The position numbers and the translations under genes are program-made. Of a stretch of 64,000 nt of DNA, positions 16,805-25,269 are shown piece by piece. Every line of letters starts with the position of its first letter. Within the stretch, counting starts at the first letter, position 1. The notes beneath the pieces are model-generated. The model made no database searches, was not told the DNA's origin, and worked only from the letters and a program-made list of their open reading frames with translations. Origin of the DNA: Trebonia kvetii (GTDB lineage: Bacteria > Actinomycetota > Actinomycetes > Streptosporangiales > Streptosporangiaceae); NCBI RefSeq assembly GCF_007827045.1, contig NZ_RPFW01000002.1:682001-746000 (forward strand), read 5' to 3'.

Positions 16805-17826
16805 CCGAGACGACAGTCGCTACGCCGTCCGCCATGGTCCCCACGGGGGGACCATGGCGGACAGCGCTGGCAGATCTGGCACGAGACCGCACGGCGATCG
16901 CCTCATCCGCGATCTTCCTGCTCATCGTCCTGTTGTGCCTGCTGGCGCCCGTCTACGCGCACTACATCGCACACACCAACCCGTTCATGTCGAACGTGTC
17001 AGGCACGACGCTAGTGGATGGCAAGACAGTGCCCGTCCTCGCGCCGACGACCACGGGGCTGGGCCTTGGCGTCACTCCGATCGGCCCGACCTGGGACGTC
17101 CGCCATTACTTTCTCGGCGCGGACAACCAGGGCAGGGACGTGATGGCGCGCCTGCTCTACGGCGGCCGCAACAGCCTCCTGATCGGAATCAGCTCAGCGC
17201 TCATTTGCTGTGTCATCGCCGCGCTTCTCGGCGTAATCTCTGGCTACTTCGGCGGCGTGGTCGACGCCGTGCTGAACTGGTTCTTCGACGTGATCTGGGC
17301 CTTTCCTGTCTACCTGCTCGCCATCTCACTCTCGGTGGTTTTGCTGACCAATGGGCTGCGACTCGGGCCGGTCACCGTCGGAGCGGGCAGCATCTGGCTC
17401 CCGGTGCTGATCATCGCGGCGGTCTACGTGCCCTACGTCGCCCGGCCGGTGCGCGCCCAGGTACTTGCCCTGAGAGGCAGGGAATTCATCCACGCCTCAA
17501 TCGGCGTCGGCGGCTCCGATGCCCGGATCCTGCGGCGGGACGTGCTGCCTAACGTCGCGCCCATGGTGCTGGTCTTCCTGCCCCTGATGACCGCGATCAA
17601 CATGCTCACCGAATCGGCGCTGTCGTTTCTCTCGGTCGGCGTGCAGCCGCCGAACGCCAGCTGGGGCACGATCATCAACGACGGTCTCGGGCTGCTCTAC
17701 ACGCGGCCCATCGTTGCGATCGCCCCCGGGCTCATGATCGTCATCACCGCCGTGGTGCTGAACCTGCTCGGTGACAGCGTCCGCAGCGCGCTCGATCCGA
17801 AGGCACGGCTGCGGGGGGCCGCATGA
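16801..17826 (+). CDS. peptide ABC transporter permease (DppC type)
   Basis: A 341-residue membrane protein starting GTG at the GTGA overlap. An N-terminal cytoplasmic tail precedes a first helix (IASSAIFLLIVLLCLLAPVY). A long periplasmic segment follows with YFLGADNQGRDVMARLLYGGRNSLLIG, the DppC hallmark. The permease domain has the coupling loop PVRAQVLALRGREFIHASIGVGGSDARI. In this operon the C-type permease precedes the B-type, the reverse of the usual order and of the operon at 2-8 kb. Confidence 0.93.
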   Translation: MTETTVATPSAMVPTGGPWRTALADLARDRTAIASSAIFLLIVLLCLLAPVYAHYIAHTNPFMSNVSGTTLVDGKTVPVLAPTTTGLGLGVTPIGPTWDVRHYFLGADNQGRDVMARLLYGGRNSLLIGISSALICCVIAALLGVISGYFGGVVDAVLNWFFDVIWAFPVYLLAISLSVVLLTNGLRLGPVTVGAGSIWLPVLIIAAVYVPYVARPVRAQVLALRGREFIHASIGVGGSDARILRRDVLPNVAPMVLVFLPLMTAINMLTESALSFLSVGVQPPNASWGTIINDGLGLLYTRPIVAIAPGLMIVITAVVLNLLGDSVRSALDPKARLRGAA

Positions 17827-18791
17827 CCCGCTTCGTTCTGCGCCGCCTCGCCTCCACGGTCTTGGTGCTCTTCACCATAAGCGTCGTGACGTTCCTCATC
17901 TTTTTCGCGACCCCTGGCGTCGACCCGGCAGCCAGGATCGCCGGGCGCAACGCCGATCCAGCGACCCTGGCCCAGGTGCGCCACACGTTCGGCCTGGACC
18001 GGCCGCTGCCGATCAGGTACCTGCTGATGATGGATCACCTCCTCGTCAGGCATGACCTCACGTCGTACGTGAACCGCGGAACCGAGGTCATCCCGCAGAT
18101 CTTGCAGGCCGCGCCGGTCACGCTCTCCCTCGTGATCGGCGCCGCCGTGATTTGGATGCTGCTTGGCGTCCTGTTCGGCACGATATCCGCGGCCACCCAC
18201 GGGTCGGTCGCTGACCCGGTGATGATGGTTGTCGGCGTGGTTGGCGTGTCGGTGCCTACCTACTGGCTCGGCGAGGTCGTCAACCTGGTCACGCAGGACA
18301 AGTGGCACTCCGGGGCATTCTCCTGGGTGCCGCCTCTCGGCTACGTCAGCCTGACCGCCAACCCGGCCGAGTGGGCCCTGCACCTGCTTTTCCCCTGGCT
18401 GACGCTGGCGGTCCTCTACGCGGGCATCTACGCCCGCGTTCTGCGCGGCGAGATACTTGAGGCGCTCAACGAGGACTACGTACGCACGGCACGGGCCAAG
18501 GGCCTGTCGGAGCGGCGCGTCCTGGTTGCTCACGCGCTGCGCTGCTCCCTCATCCCGATCGTGGCGCTGTTCGGGCTCGACTTCGGCGCGCTCGTCGGGG
18601 GGGCGGCGCTGCTCAACGAGGTGGTCTTCGGGCTGCCAGGAGTCGGCCTGCTCACCTACAACTCCCTGCAGGACCTCGACCTCCCGGTGATCATGGCCTG
18701 CGTGCTTTACGCGGCGTTCTTCGTCGTGCTCGCCAATGCGCTGGTCGACATCGTCTACGCCGCCATCGACCCCAGGGTGCGCCGTGCCTGA
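17823..18791 (+). CDS. peptide ABC transporter permease (DppB type)
   Basis: A 322-residue membrane protein beginning with ATG in an ATGA overlap. The first helix STVLVLFTISVVTFLIFFA is followed by LAQVRHTFGLDRPLPIRYLLMM, the DppB periplasmic motif, and LNEDYVRTARAKGLSERRVLVAHALR, the ATPase-coupling loop near residue 220. It overlaps the following ATPase gene by 8 bp. It forms the pore with the DppC-type protein. Confidence 0.93.
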   Translation: MTRFVLRRLASTVLVLFTISVVTFLIFFATPGVDPAARIAGRNADPATLAQVRHTFGLDRPLPIRYLLMMDHLLVRHDLTSYVNRGTEVIPQILQAAPVTLSLVIGAAVIWMLLGVLFGTISAATHGSVADPVMMVVGVVGVSVPTYWLGEVVNLVTQDKWHSGAFSWVPPLGYVSLTANPAEWALHLLFPWLTLAVLYAGIYARVLRGEILEALNEDYVRTARAKGLSERRVLVAHALRCSLIPIVALFGLDFGALVGGAALLNEVVFGLPGVGLLTYNSLQDLDLPVIMACVLYAAFFVVLANALVDIVYAAIDPRVRRA

Positions 18792-19845
18792 ACCAATTCT
18801 CGACGTCCGCGACCTGACCGTGCGCTTCCGCACCCGGCGGGGCATCGTCACCGCGGTCGATGGCCTGTCTTTCACCGTTGCCCAGGGGGAGGTGCTGGGC
18901 ATCGTGGGCGAGTCCGGTTCTGGCAAGAGCGTCTCGATGATGACGCTCATGCGGCTCATCAGGGATCCCAACGCATCCGTGACCGGTCACGCCTACTTCC
19001 GCGGGCGTGACCTTGAGGTGCGTGACTTGCTGGCGCTGCCCGAGAGCGAGATGCGCGGGCTGTGCGGTCGCGAGATCGCCATGATCTTCCAGGACCCCAT
19101 GACGTCGCTCACCCCGGTCTACACAGTCGGTTGGCAGATCGCCGAGCAAGTCCGGGCGCACGAGAGGGTGACGAAGAAGGCCGCGCTTGACCGGGCGGCC
19201 GGGATGCTCGGTGAGGTGGGAATCCCTGATCCGGCGCGCCGTATCCACCAGTATCCCCACGAGTTCTCCGGCGGCATGCGGCAGCGGGTGATGATCGCCA
19301 TGGCCCTTACCTGTAATCCGGCGCTGCTGATCGCTGACGAGCCCACGACAGCGCTCGACGTCACCACGCAGGCGCAGATCCTCGACCTAATACGGCGGCT
19401 GCAGGCGGCCCACGGCTCGTCTGTCATCTTGATCACCCACGACATGGGCGTTGTCTCCGAGATCGCCGACCGGGTGCTGGTGATGTACGCCGGCCGGGTG
19501 GCTGAGCAGGGGCCGAAGAGCGCTGTCTTCCACCGGCCGCAGCACCCCTACACGTGGGGGCTGCTCTCCTCGGTGCCGAACACCCGCGGCGGGCGGGTCC
19601 GCCGACTCCCGGTGATTCCCGGAGCACCGCCATCGCCACTTGAGATCGCCGAGAGCTGCGCCTTCGGCCCGCGTTGTCGCCTGCGCCACGATGCCTGCGC
19701 GGTGCGACCTGCGCTTGGCGGCACCGGAGACCACGTCGACGCCTGCTGGCTGCCCCGGGATGACCGTCAGCAGCTCCGGCTTCAGATAGCGCAGGCGGCG
19801 GTCCGCCGTGATCAGCCGGATGATCTCGAGGGGGCGACGCAGTGA
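18784..19845 (+). CDS. peptide ABC transporter ATP-binding protein (DppD type)
   Basis: A 353-residue ATPase starting at GTG 18784. Walker [13 protein letters not shown] at about 39-50, signature [15 protein letters not shown] near 160, Walker [17 protein letters not shown], and a C-terminal [14 protein letters not shown] cysteine motif. The frame is open further upstream, but the GTG marks the natural N-terminus [14 protein letters not shown]. It overlaps its partner by 4 bp. It powers import together with the DppF-type ATPase. Confidence 0.94.
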   Translation: MPEPILDVRDLTVRFRTRRGIVTAVDGLSFTVAQGEVLGIVGESGSGKSVSMMTLMRLIRDPNASVTGHAYFRGRDLEVRDLLALPESEMRGLCGREIAMIFQDPMTSLTPVYTVGWQIAEQVRAHERVTKKAALDRAAGMLGEVGIPDPARRIHQYPHEFSGGMRQRVMIAMALTCNPALLIADEPTTALDVTTQAQILDLIRRLQAAHGSSVILITHDMGVVSEIADRVLVMYAGRVAEQGPKSAVFHRPQHPYTWGLLSSVPNTRGGRVRRLPVIPGAPPSPLEIAESCAFGPRCRLRHDACAVRPALGGTGDHVDACWLPRDDRQQLRLQIAQAAVRRDQPDDLEGATQ

Positions 19846-20831
19846 GTGACGCAGGGCGTGAGGTCGTGCTCGCCACGGATAACCTCACCAAGACGTTCAA
19901 CGTGCACCGGCGCGGACGGGGGCGTAGCGGCGTGCTGCGCGCCGTCGACGGCGTCTCGCTGGAAGTGCGCGCGGGCGAGACTCTGGGCATTGTCGGCGAG
20001 TCAGGCTGCGGCAAGTCCACCCTCGGCCGGTGCCTGGTGCGGCTCACGGACATCACGTCCGGCACGGTGACGTTCGGTGGCCGCGACATCAGCAAGCTGT
20101 CCCGCCGGCAGCTGCGCCCCGTCCGCAAGGAGCTTCAGCTAGTCTTCCAGGATCCCTACGCCTCGCTCAACCCGCGCCGGCGTGTCGGTGACATCATCGG
20201 TGAGCCACTGGAGATTCACGGCTACGGAGACCGGCGCTCCCGGGAGCGGCGGGTCCGTGAACTGCTGCACGTGGTCGGGCTCGACGCCAGTCATGCCGAC
20301 CGGTTCCCCCACGAGTTCTCGGGCGGGCAGCGCCAGCGCGTGGGCATCGCCCGCGCACTCGCCATGGAGCCGAAGGTGATCGTCGCCGACGAGCCCGTGT
20401 CGGCGCTCGATGTCTCGATCCAGGCGCAGGTGCTCAACCTCTTCGCTGACCTGCAGGACGAGCTCGACCTCACCTATGTCTTCATCGCCCATGACCTCGG
20501 GGTGGTGCGGCACGTGTCGGCGCGCATCGCCGTGATGTACCTCGGGCAGATCGTCGAGCTGGCCGACGCCGAGAGCCTCTACCAGCAGCCAGCCCATCCG
20601 TACACCCAGGCCTTGCTCTCGGCGGAACCGGAGATCGCGGACGAGACGACGATCCCCCGCGAGCGCATCCTGCTGACCGGGGACGTGCCTGACCCGATGG
20701 ACGGCCCGTCGGGCTGCGCGTTCCGGACGCGCTGCCCCTATGCCAGGGAGCGTTGCGCCACCGAGCGGCCGATCGCGCGGGAAGTGGCGCCTGGCCGGGT
20801 CGCGGCCTGTCACTTCCCCCTGCTCGGCTAG
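19842..20831 (+). CDS. peptide ABC transporter ATP-binding protein (DppF type)
   Basis: A 329-residue ATPase, last gene of the operon. Walker [13 protein letters not shown] near 48, signature [15 protein letters not shown] near 160, Walker [17 protein letters not shown], and the C-terminal [13 protein letters not shown] motif. Start GTG 19842 sits in a GTGA overlap. Its TAG stop (20829-20831) overlaps the stop of a degraded NUDIX copy on the opposite strand, so foreign sequence was joined right at the end of this gene. Confidence 0.94.
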   Translation: MSDAGREVVLATDNLTKTFNVHRRGRGRSGVLRAVDGVSLEVRAGETLGIVGESGCGKSTLGRCLVRLTDITSGTVTFGGRDISKLSRRQLRPVRKELQLVFQDPYASLNPRRRVGDIIGEPLEIHGYGDRRSRERRVRELLHVVGLDASHADRFPHEFSGGQRQRVGIARALAMEPKVIVADEPVSALDVSIQAQVLNLFADLQDELDLTYVFIAHDLGVVRHVSARIAVMYLGQIVELADAESLYQQPAHPYTQALLSAEPEIADETTIPRERILLTGDVPDPMDGPSGCAFRTRCPYARERCATERPIAREVAPGRVAACHFPLLG

Positions 20832-21172
20832 GCCCCGAACGGAACCGCCGGTGGCTGGCACGTGAGCGCGTAGAGCAACGCGGCGAGGGTGGTACTGGTG
20901 GAGATCTCGCCGCGGGCGGCGGCGTGGGCGGGGTCTTCGCCGGGGTCGATCTTGCCGACGGGGATCTCCCAGCCCCAGGTGCCGGTGATGAACCGGTGCC
21001 GCCATAGCAGCAGGACACGCCCGTCCTTGACCGTGACGCGGCCGGCGCCGGGCGGAGTACGGATCAGTCGGTGTTCTAGGTGGCGGCCGTCGGGCAGTTC
21101 GACATCGGCGAGCCGGATGTCGATCCACTCGTCTTCGCACTGCGGCCTCTCACTGTGCACGGTCCAGCGCAT
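20828..21172 (-). pseudogene. NUDIX hydrolase copy with the Nudix box deleted
   Basis: A 114-residue frame closely related to the intact NUDIX protein at 11646-12233 (MRWTVHSERPQCEDEW against MRWTVHSEKPLYEDEW). After DPAHAAAR it jumps straight to GEISTSTTLAALLYAL. Compared with the intact copy, 67 residues are missing in frame, including the RETEEETGW half of the Nudix box, so it cannot be catalytic. It ends at 20828, overlapping the peptide-transporter ATPase stop. Upstream it keeps the intact copy's leader (ATGCCCGCCAGTATCGCAG) and a stub of the XRE gene. Confidence 0.85.
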
Positions 21173-21197
21173 GCCCGCCAGTATCGCAGTCCGGCTA

Positions 21198-21240
21198 CGG
21201 CGTCGACGGGCTGCTGGGCGTAGGCGCGGGCGGCGTAGGG
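21198..21240 (-). pseudogene. stub of XRE-type regulator
   Basis: On the minus strand 43 bp read PYAARAYAQQPVDA, matching QAAAAQQSVDA of the remnant at 12256-12552. In the intact arrangement roughly 280 bp lie between this segment and the NUDIX gene; here they are gone. This shows a second deletion in the same unit. Confidence 0.5.
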
Positions 21241-21247
21241 TCTGCAC

Positions 21248-21670
21248 TCAGCGATTACGGAGAGGGCGCTCGTACTGGCCGCCGCCGTCGAAGCCTTCCA
21301 TCGAGACAGTTGAGGCTTTCCACGGGAGCAAGGCTACGAAGAATGTGACGCCGACCGCCTGGTCTTCCGCGACGGGCAGCAGGTCACAGGACTCCCCTCC
21401 CGGCGAGCCAAGGCGAAGGCTCCGCACGCGGGACTCGGTACAGACCATCACGCTGAGGGGCTCGTCACCGTTCTGACTCAGGCAGAACTTGAACGGGATC
21501 CCGGCACTAAGCGCAGGGCCCTGCATCCCTCCGCCGTCAGCGTGGCCATCCTGGTGGACGGTTTTCAGTCCCACGTAGTAGTCATCGGACGTTCCACCTG
21601 CCATGAGGGACCAGCGCTCGCCGCTGGGGATCTCTCCCTCAGCGATGACAGGCACGTCCGGAGGCCGCAT
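21248..21670 (-). CDS. hypothetical protein, 140 aa
   Basis: A 140-residue soluble protein starting ATG 21670 after a strong ribosome site (AGAGGAGCAAG). It reads MRPPDVPVIAEGEIPSGERW, with a glycine-rich SLMAGGTSDDYY segment and FFVALLPWKASTVSMEGFDG near the end. No signal peptide, membrane helix or familiar motif is visible, and I do not recognise a family. It lies between the NUDIX/XRE remnants and the first copy of the cassette repeat, so it belongs to the accessory region. Confidence 0.65.
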   Translation of the reverse strand: MRPPDVPVIAEGEIPSGERWSLMAGGTSDDYYVGLKTVHQDGHADGGGMQGPALSAGIPFKFCLSQNGDEPLSVMVCTESRVRSLRLGSPGGESCDLLPVAEDQAVGVTFFVALLPWKASTVSMEGFDGGGQYERPLRNR

Positions 21671-21760
21671 CTCTTGCTCCTCTTCTCAGGGGGTAGCGAC
21701 AATATCGCAGGTCGCCTGACGGCATGGCCGCAAGCCTAGGCGTGATGCGGAGCGCTTCCT

Positions 21761-21787
21761 GATGGTTAGCTGTGGCGGAACTCCACC
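21761..21787 (+). repeat. cassette direct repeat, copy 1
   Basis: GATG followed by GTTAGCTGTGGCGGAACTCC and ACC. It is the first of five direct copies (21761, 22284, 23611, 24457, 25269), all in the same orientation, each pair enclosing one gene. The minus-strand VOC gene ends 15 bp to its right. GTGG and CCAC inside it can form a 4-bp stem with a 7-nt loop. Confidence 0.85.
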
Positions 21788-21801
21788 GCGAACCGTTTCA
21801 A

Positions 21802-22221
21802 CTACCCAGCGGACACCAAGACGCAGAACGGGTGCCCAGCGGGATCGGCAAGCACGTACAACGGCTCGCCCTCGTCGTCTGAGCGGTCGTAGAGCAAGAC
21901 CGCCCCCAGCTCCTCTGCTCGTCGGCGCTGCTCCTCCAGCTCTACGACGCTAGACACGCGGAAGTCATGGTGCATCTGCTTGGGTACCTCGTCGGTCGGC
22001 CATGTTGGCCGGGCGAGCGATGCGACCTGGTTGAACGCAAGGACTCGCTGGCCGGATTCGTCGACCAGCACGAGCCAGTCAGCGTCGTCAACGCTCCCAT
22101 CGTCAGGTGGCTCATCGCCGGGCCGATAGCGCAGTCCGAGGAATGCGCGGTAGAACTCGGCAAGTTCCCGACCATCCGTGGCATCCAGCGCCGTGTGCAT
22201 CAAGATAGGGAACCTCGGCAT
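21802..22221 (-). CDS. VOC-family (glyoxalase/bleomycin-resistance fold) protein
   Basis: A 139-residue protein of the vicinal-oxygen-chelate superfamily: MHTALDATDGRELAEFYRAFLGLRYRPGDE at the N-terminus, KQMHHDFRVSSVVELEEQRRRAEELGAVLL in the middle and LYVLADPAGHPFCVLVSAG at the end are the two beta-alpha-beta modules. ATG 22221 is preceded by GGGGAGG at ideal spacing, which decides the start. Such proteins bind metal or hydrophobic ligands; resistance or isomerase roles are common but not predictable. It is the sole gene between repeat copies 1 and 2. Confidence 0.85.
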   Translation of the reverse strand: MPRFPILMHTALDATDGRELAEFYRAFLGLRYRPGDEPPDDGSVDDADWLVLVDESGQRVLAFNQVASLARPTWPTDEVPKQMHHDFRVSSVVELEEQRRRAEELGAVLLYDRSDDEGEPLYVLADPAGHPFCVLVSAG

Positions 22222-22283
22222 GTTCGTACCTCCCCGTCCGTGCGGAACCAGTCCAGCCAAGCACACGCGGGCCAACCGGCCGA

Positions 22284-22310
22284 GATGGTTAGCTGTGGCG
22301 GAACTCCACC
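22284..22310 (+). repeat. cassette direct repeat, copy 2
   Basis: Identical to copy 1 over 27 bp. It separates the VOC gene (start 22221) from the stop of the aroA paralog at 22327. Confidence 0.88.
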
Positions 22311-22326
22311 GGGGCAGGATTCACCC

Positions 22327-23574
22327 TCACGCGGTCTGTTGCCAGGCGGCCTGAAGCGCGACGAGAGCGGCGTGGAATCCAGGGAACGTCTTCTTGACGC
22401 ATTCCGGATCGTCCAGGCTGATGCCGGCCGTAACCAGGCCGGCGATACTGAAGGCCATCGCGATGCGATGATCGCCGTGGCAGGCGATGTGCGCTGGACG
22501 AGGCTGGCCCGGGCGGATCTCGATCCAGTCGCGGCCTACCTGGACTGGAACGCCCATGGCGCGGAGGTTTTCTGCACACGCTTCGAGCCGGTCGCATTCC
22601 TTGACCCGAGTGTTGTAGACGTCCTCGATGCGGACCGGGCCGCTGACGAAGGGTGCGATCGCAGCGAGCGTGGGCATGGTGTCCGAGATATCGCGCATGT
22701 TGACGGTGACGCCGCGCAGGCCTGCGCTTGCGGGACCGGTGACGGTCACGGACTCCGGGGTGATCGTAACGTCGGCTCCCATTCGGGAAAGTACTTGAGC
22801 GAATTGGAGATCGCCCTGGAGGGAGTGCGACCCGAGTCCGGGGATGGTGATACTACGGCCGGTGAGCGCAGCCGCGGCCAGGAAGTAACTCGCTGTCGAG
22901 GCGTCGGGCTCGATCAGGTAGTCGGCCGCGGTGTAGGGCCGGGAGGGCACGAGGTAGGTGTCGCCGTCGCGCTCGACGCCGACCCCAAAGCGCTCCATCA
23001 TCGCCATGGTGATCTCCACGTACGGCACCGAGACGAGGTCGGTGACGGTGATGGCAAGCCCTTCGGCGGTGAGCGGGCCGACGAGCAGCAGCGCGCTGAG
23101 AAACTGGGAGGATAGGCCGGCGTCCAGCGTGATGTGCCCGCCCTTGATCCCGTCGGCACGGATGGTCAACGGGTGGTGGCCTTCTTCGATCTCGTGGACG
23201 AGGTCGACGCCCATGCTGCGCAGCGCCTGAGTCAGGGGACCAAGGGGACGGCGGCGCATCTGGCTGGACGCGTCGAAGTGGAACTCGCCGTGGCCCGCTG
23301 CGCTCAGTGTGGGCAGGAACCTGGAGGTAGTCGCGCCATCGCGGCAGAACACGTGAGCCTGCGTGACGGCCGGTCCCTGTGGGCGTCCCTCGACCCGCCA
23401 CTGTCCCGGTGTCCGATCCAGCCTGTAGCCGAGTGCGGCGAGGCCCTCGACGAAGGCGGCTGTGTCATCGGAGTCCAGCGGCTTGCGCAGCACCGTGGTG
23501 CCACGGGCCGCAGCCGCAAGAAACAACGCGCGGGCAGTGATGGACTTGGATCCCGGGACTTCGAAGACCGTCAT
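22327..23574 (-). CDS. aroA: AroA-like 3-phosphoshikimate 1-carboxyvinyltransferase (EPSP synthase)
   Basis: A 415-residue EPSP synthase homolog, from MTVFEVPGSKSITARALFLAA to FPGFHAALVALQAAW. Conserved active-site segments are present: PGSKS with the phosphoshikimate-binding Lys, RDGATTSRFLP (position of NAGTAMR in E. coli), SSQFLSALLL, YNTRVKECDRLEA and GDHRIAMAFSIAG. At the position of E. coli Gly96 this protein has Ala, the change known to reduce glyphosate binding, and Pro101 is Phe. It is isolated from other shikimate genes, being one cassette between repeat copies 2 and 3, so it is probably a second, acquired copy or a specialised enzyme. Start ATG 23574; the upstream in-frame ATG is less family-like. 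Confidence 0.9.
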   Translation of the reverse strand: MTVFEVPGSKSITARALFLAAAARGTTVLRKPLDSDDTAAFVEGLAALGYRLDRTPGQWRVEGRPQGPAVTQAHVFCRDGATTSRFLPTLSAAGHGEFHFDASSQMRRRPLGPLTQALRSMGVDLVHEIEEGHHPLTIRADGIKGGHITLDAGLSSQFLSALLLVGPLTAEGLAITVTDLVSVPYVEITMAMMERFGVGVERDGDTYLVPSRPYTAADYLIEPDASTASYFLAAAALTGRSITIPGLGSHSLQGDLQFAQVLSRMGADVTITPESVTVTGPASAGLRGVTVNMRDISDTMPTLAAIAPFVSGPVRIEDVYNTRVKECDRLEACAENLRAMGVPVQVGRDWIEIRPGQPRPAHIACHGDHRIAMAFSIAGLVTAGISLDDPECVKKTFPGFHAALVALQAAWQQTA

Positions 23575-23610
23575 GACGCCGAGCCTAACTGCTGTCAGTC
23601 GCAATGCCGT

Positions 23611-23637
23611 GATGGTTAGCTGTGGCGGAACTCCACC
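23611..23637 (+). repeat. cassette direct repeat, copy 3
   Basis: Identical over 27 bp and extended to the left: ATGCCGTGATGGTTAGC is shared with copy 5. It lies 37 bp upstream of the aroA start and 57 bp downstream of the lipoprotein stop. Confidence 0.88.
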
Positions 23638-23693
23638 ACCTGGCTCTTCAACATGACTGGCCAGCGCCTCGGATCTGGGTGCAAGTGCCGGAG

Positions 23694-24347
23694 TTACGAG
23701 CTTGCCCAGGCGGCGGAGATTGCCTTCTCAAAGGCCGAGCACCGCAGGCCACCCTCCGGTCCGCCCGGTGGGCTGATCACATAGCCCGCGTAGCAGCGGA
23801 TCGTGTACTGCCCGTTCCCCTGCCGGTAGGTTACTTGCTGGCCGATCGCGTACCCTCCTGCGCGGGTCTTGGCCGAGACGTCAAGGACGACCTCGTAGGC
23901 GTCATGCGTCGTGATGCCGGCATTCGGCGGATCCGGGCGGATCACCGCGCCGGGAACGCTCTGCCGTCGCGCCCATGCGGCCGGGTCCGAGCCCAGGCTG
24001 ATTACCGGCCACCCGTCGACCAGGGTGAGCTGGTGCTGTTCACGCTCCGCCTCGTAGACGACCGCCTTGTGCAGGACAAGGTTGTGCGCGTCGATCAGGG
24101 ATACCGACTCGACGACGACCGGCGACGTAGAGGCGTTGTAATACCAGACAAGGGCGAACCCGACCGGCGAGTCCCACCCGGGTATGTCGTCGGACGGATA
24201 GCTGCTAGGCGCCGGTACGCAGGCTTGCACGGCTTCGTTGTTTTGCGTTACCAGCGGGCCGCCCTTGCCGCCGGTCGAGCATGCGGCGGTTAGCAGCGCC
24301 GACGCCGCGATCACCACGGCCACCGAGTACTTGATCATCAGCATCAT
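23694..24347 (-). CDS. putative lipoprotein, unknown function
   Basis: A 217-residue secreted protein with a type II signal (MIKYSVAVVIAASALLTAAC, lipobox LTAAC). The mature part is a single globular domain with no recognised motif; it is rich in beta-type segments such as VGFALVWYYNASTSPVVVESVSL and ends GYVISPPGGPEGGLRCSAFE. ATG 24347 has AAGG six bases upstream; the frame extends to a GTG at 24392 without a ribosome site. It is the only gene between repeat copies 3 and 4. An anchored extracytoplasmic role is likely; nothing more can be said. Confidence 0.75.
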   Translation of the reverse strand: MMLMIKYSVAVVIAASALLTAACSTGGKGGPLVTQNNEAVQACVPAPSSYPSDDIPGWDSPVGFALVWYYNASTSPVVVESVSLIDAHNLVLHKAVVYEAEREQHQLTLVDGWPVISLGSDPAAWARRQSVPGAVIRPDPPNAGITTHDAYEVVLDVSAKTRAGGYAIGQQVTYRQGNGQYTIRCYAGYVISPPGGPEGGLRCSAFEKAISAAWASS

Positions 24348-24456
24348 CAGCGCCTTAGCCGCAAGCGAGGCGCTGTCAGACTGATTTATCACCAGAGCTT
24401 AGGACGGCACCGGGACCGTACACATGATCCCTGACGACGCGGCACATCACCAGAGC

Positions 24457-24479
24457 GTTAGCTGTGGCGGAACTCCACC
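24457..24479 (+). repeat. cassette direct repeat, copy 4
   Basis: The 23-bp core is exact, but the GATG to its left is replaced by GAGC. It lies upstream of the lipoprotein gene and opens the next cassette. The following 190 bp (24480-24669) show no convincing gene. Confidence 0.85.
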
Positions 24480-24669
24480 ACGTCGCCGATCACTATGTCT
24501 GGCGGGGCCGGTGCCTCGCGTTGTCAGCTGAAGCACCGGGATTCCTTAGCGGTCGGCGGCGAGCACCGCAGGTACGCCGTCTCACATGCCGGGCGGTAAC
24601 TTGCCACAATGACGGATCACTCTGCCCAGTCGGGCTGGCATGGCATCGCCCCCGCTGACAAGCGGAACC

Positions 24670-25269
24670 ATGTCCATCCAGGAGCACGAGACGTGGTACG
24701 ACGCGCACGCCTAAGGTCATCGAAACAGATGGCGCCGTCACCGGCCAGGAACACGTCACCTGGACGGAGATCGCCCAGGGCAACGGGCGCGTGGCGCATG
24801 CCCGCATGGACCAAGAAACCATCCTGGCCTCTGGGCAGGAGGCAAGCTGCCTCGATGATCTGGCAGATGAACAGCTTGACGCCTCGCTGCCCATCCTCGC
24901 CAGGCACACCGTCTCTACGCACTGCTGGTTTCTGCTGTGGAATAGCTTCGGTGACCTCAATGAGCACATTTTCGAGCCGCAGCCCAAGGTGCGCCATCCC
25001 ATGCGGGACTTCTACCTCCTGGGCGGCGCGCTCGACACGTATCGGCACCTTCCGCATGACCCTAACTACTAGTGGCCGGATGATAGGTCGTGGTGCCTGT
25101 GCACCGATACCGACTTTCGCTGGGCCTACATCTGCGGGTCTGCTGCCTGCATCAGGGAAGTGCTGTCCGTCCCCGAGCTAGACGCCTACGAGACGAACCC
25201 TGATGCCCCAGCACACAGCGGAATGGACACCGTCAACGACCCTCATGGAACTGTTCCCAGGATGCCGTG
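24670..25269 (+). pseudogene. unknown gene broken by a frameshift and an in-frame TAG
   Basis: The plus strand begins MSIQEHETWYDAHA and stops at TAA 24712. In a neighbouring frame it continues KVIETDGAVTGQEHVTWTEI, on through ILARHTVSTHCWFLLWNSF to LPHDPNY at 25069. After TAG (25070-25072) the same frame continues WPDDRSWCLCTDTDFRWAY to a TGA at 25267-25269 that overlaps repeat copy 5. The protein-like composition on both sides of the stop shows one former gene of about 200 codons. I do not recognise the family. The gene reads toward the repeat, opposite to the three cassettes before it. Confidence 0.65.
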
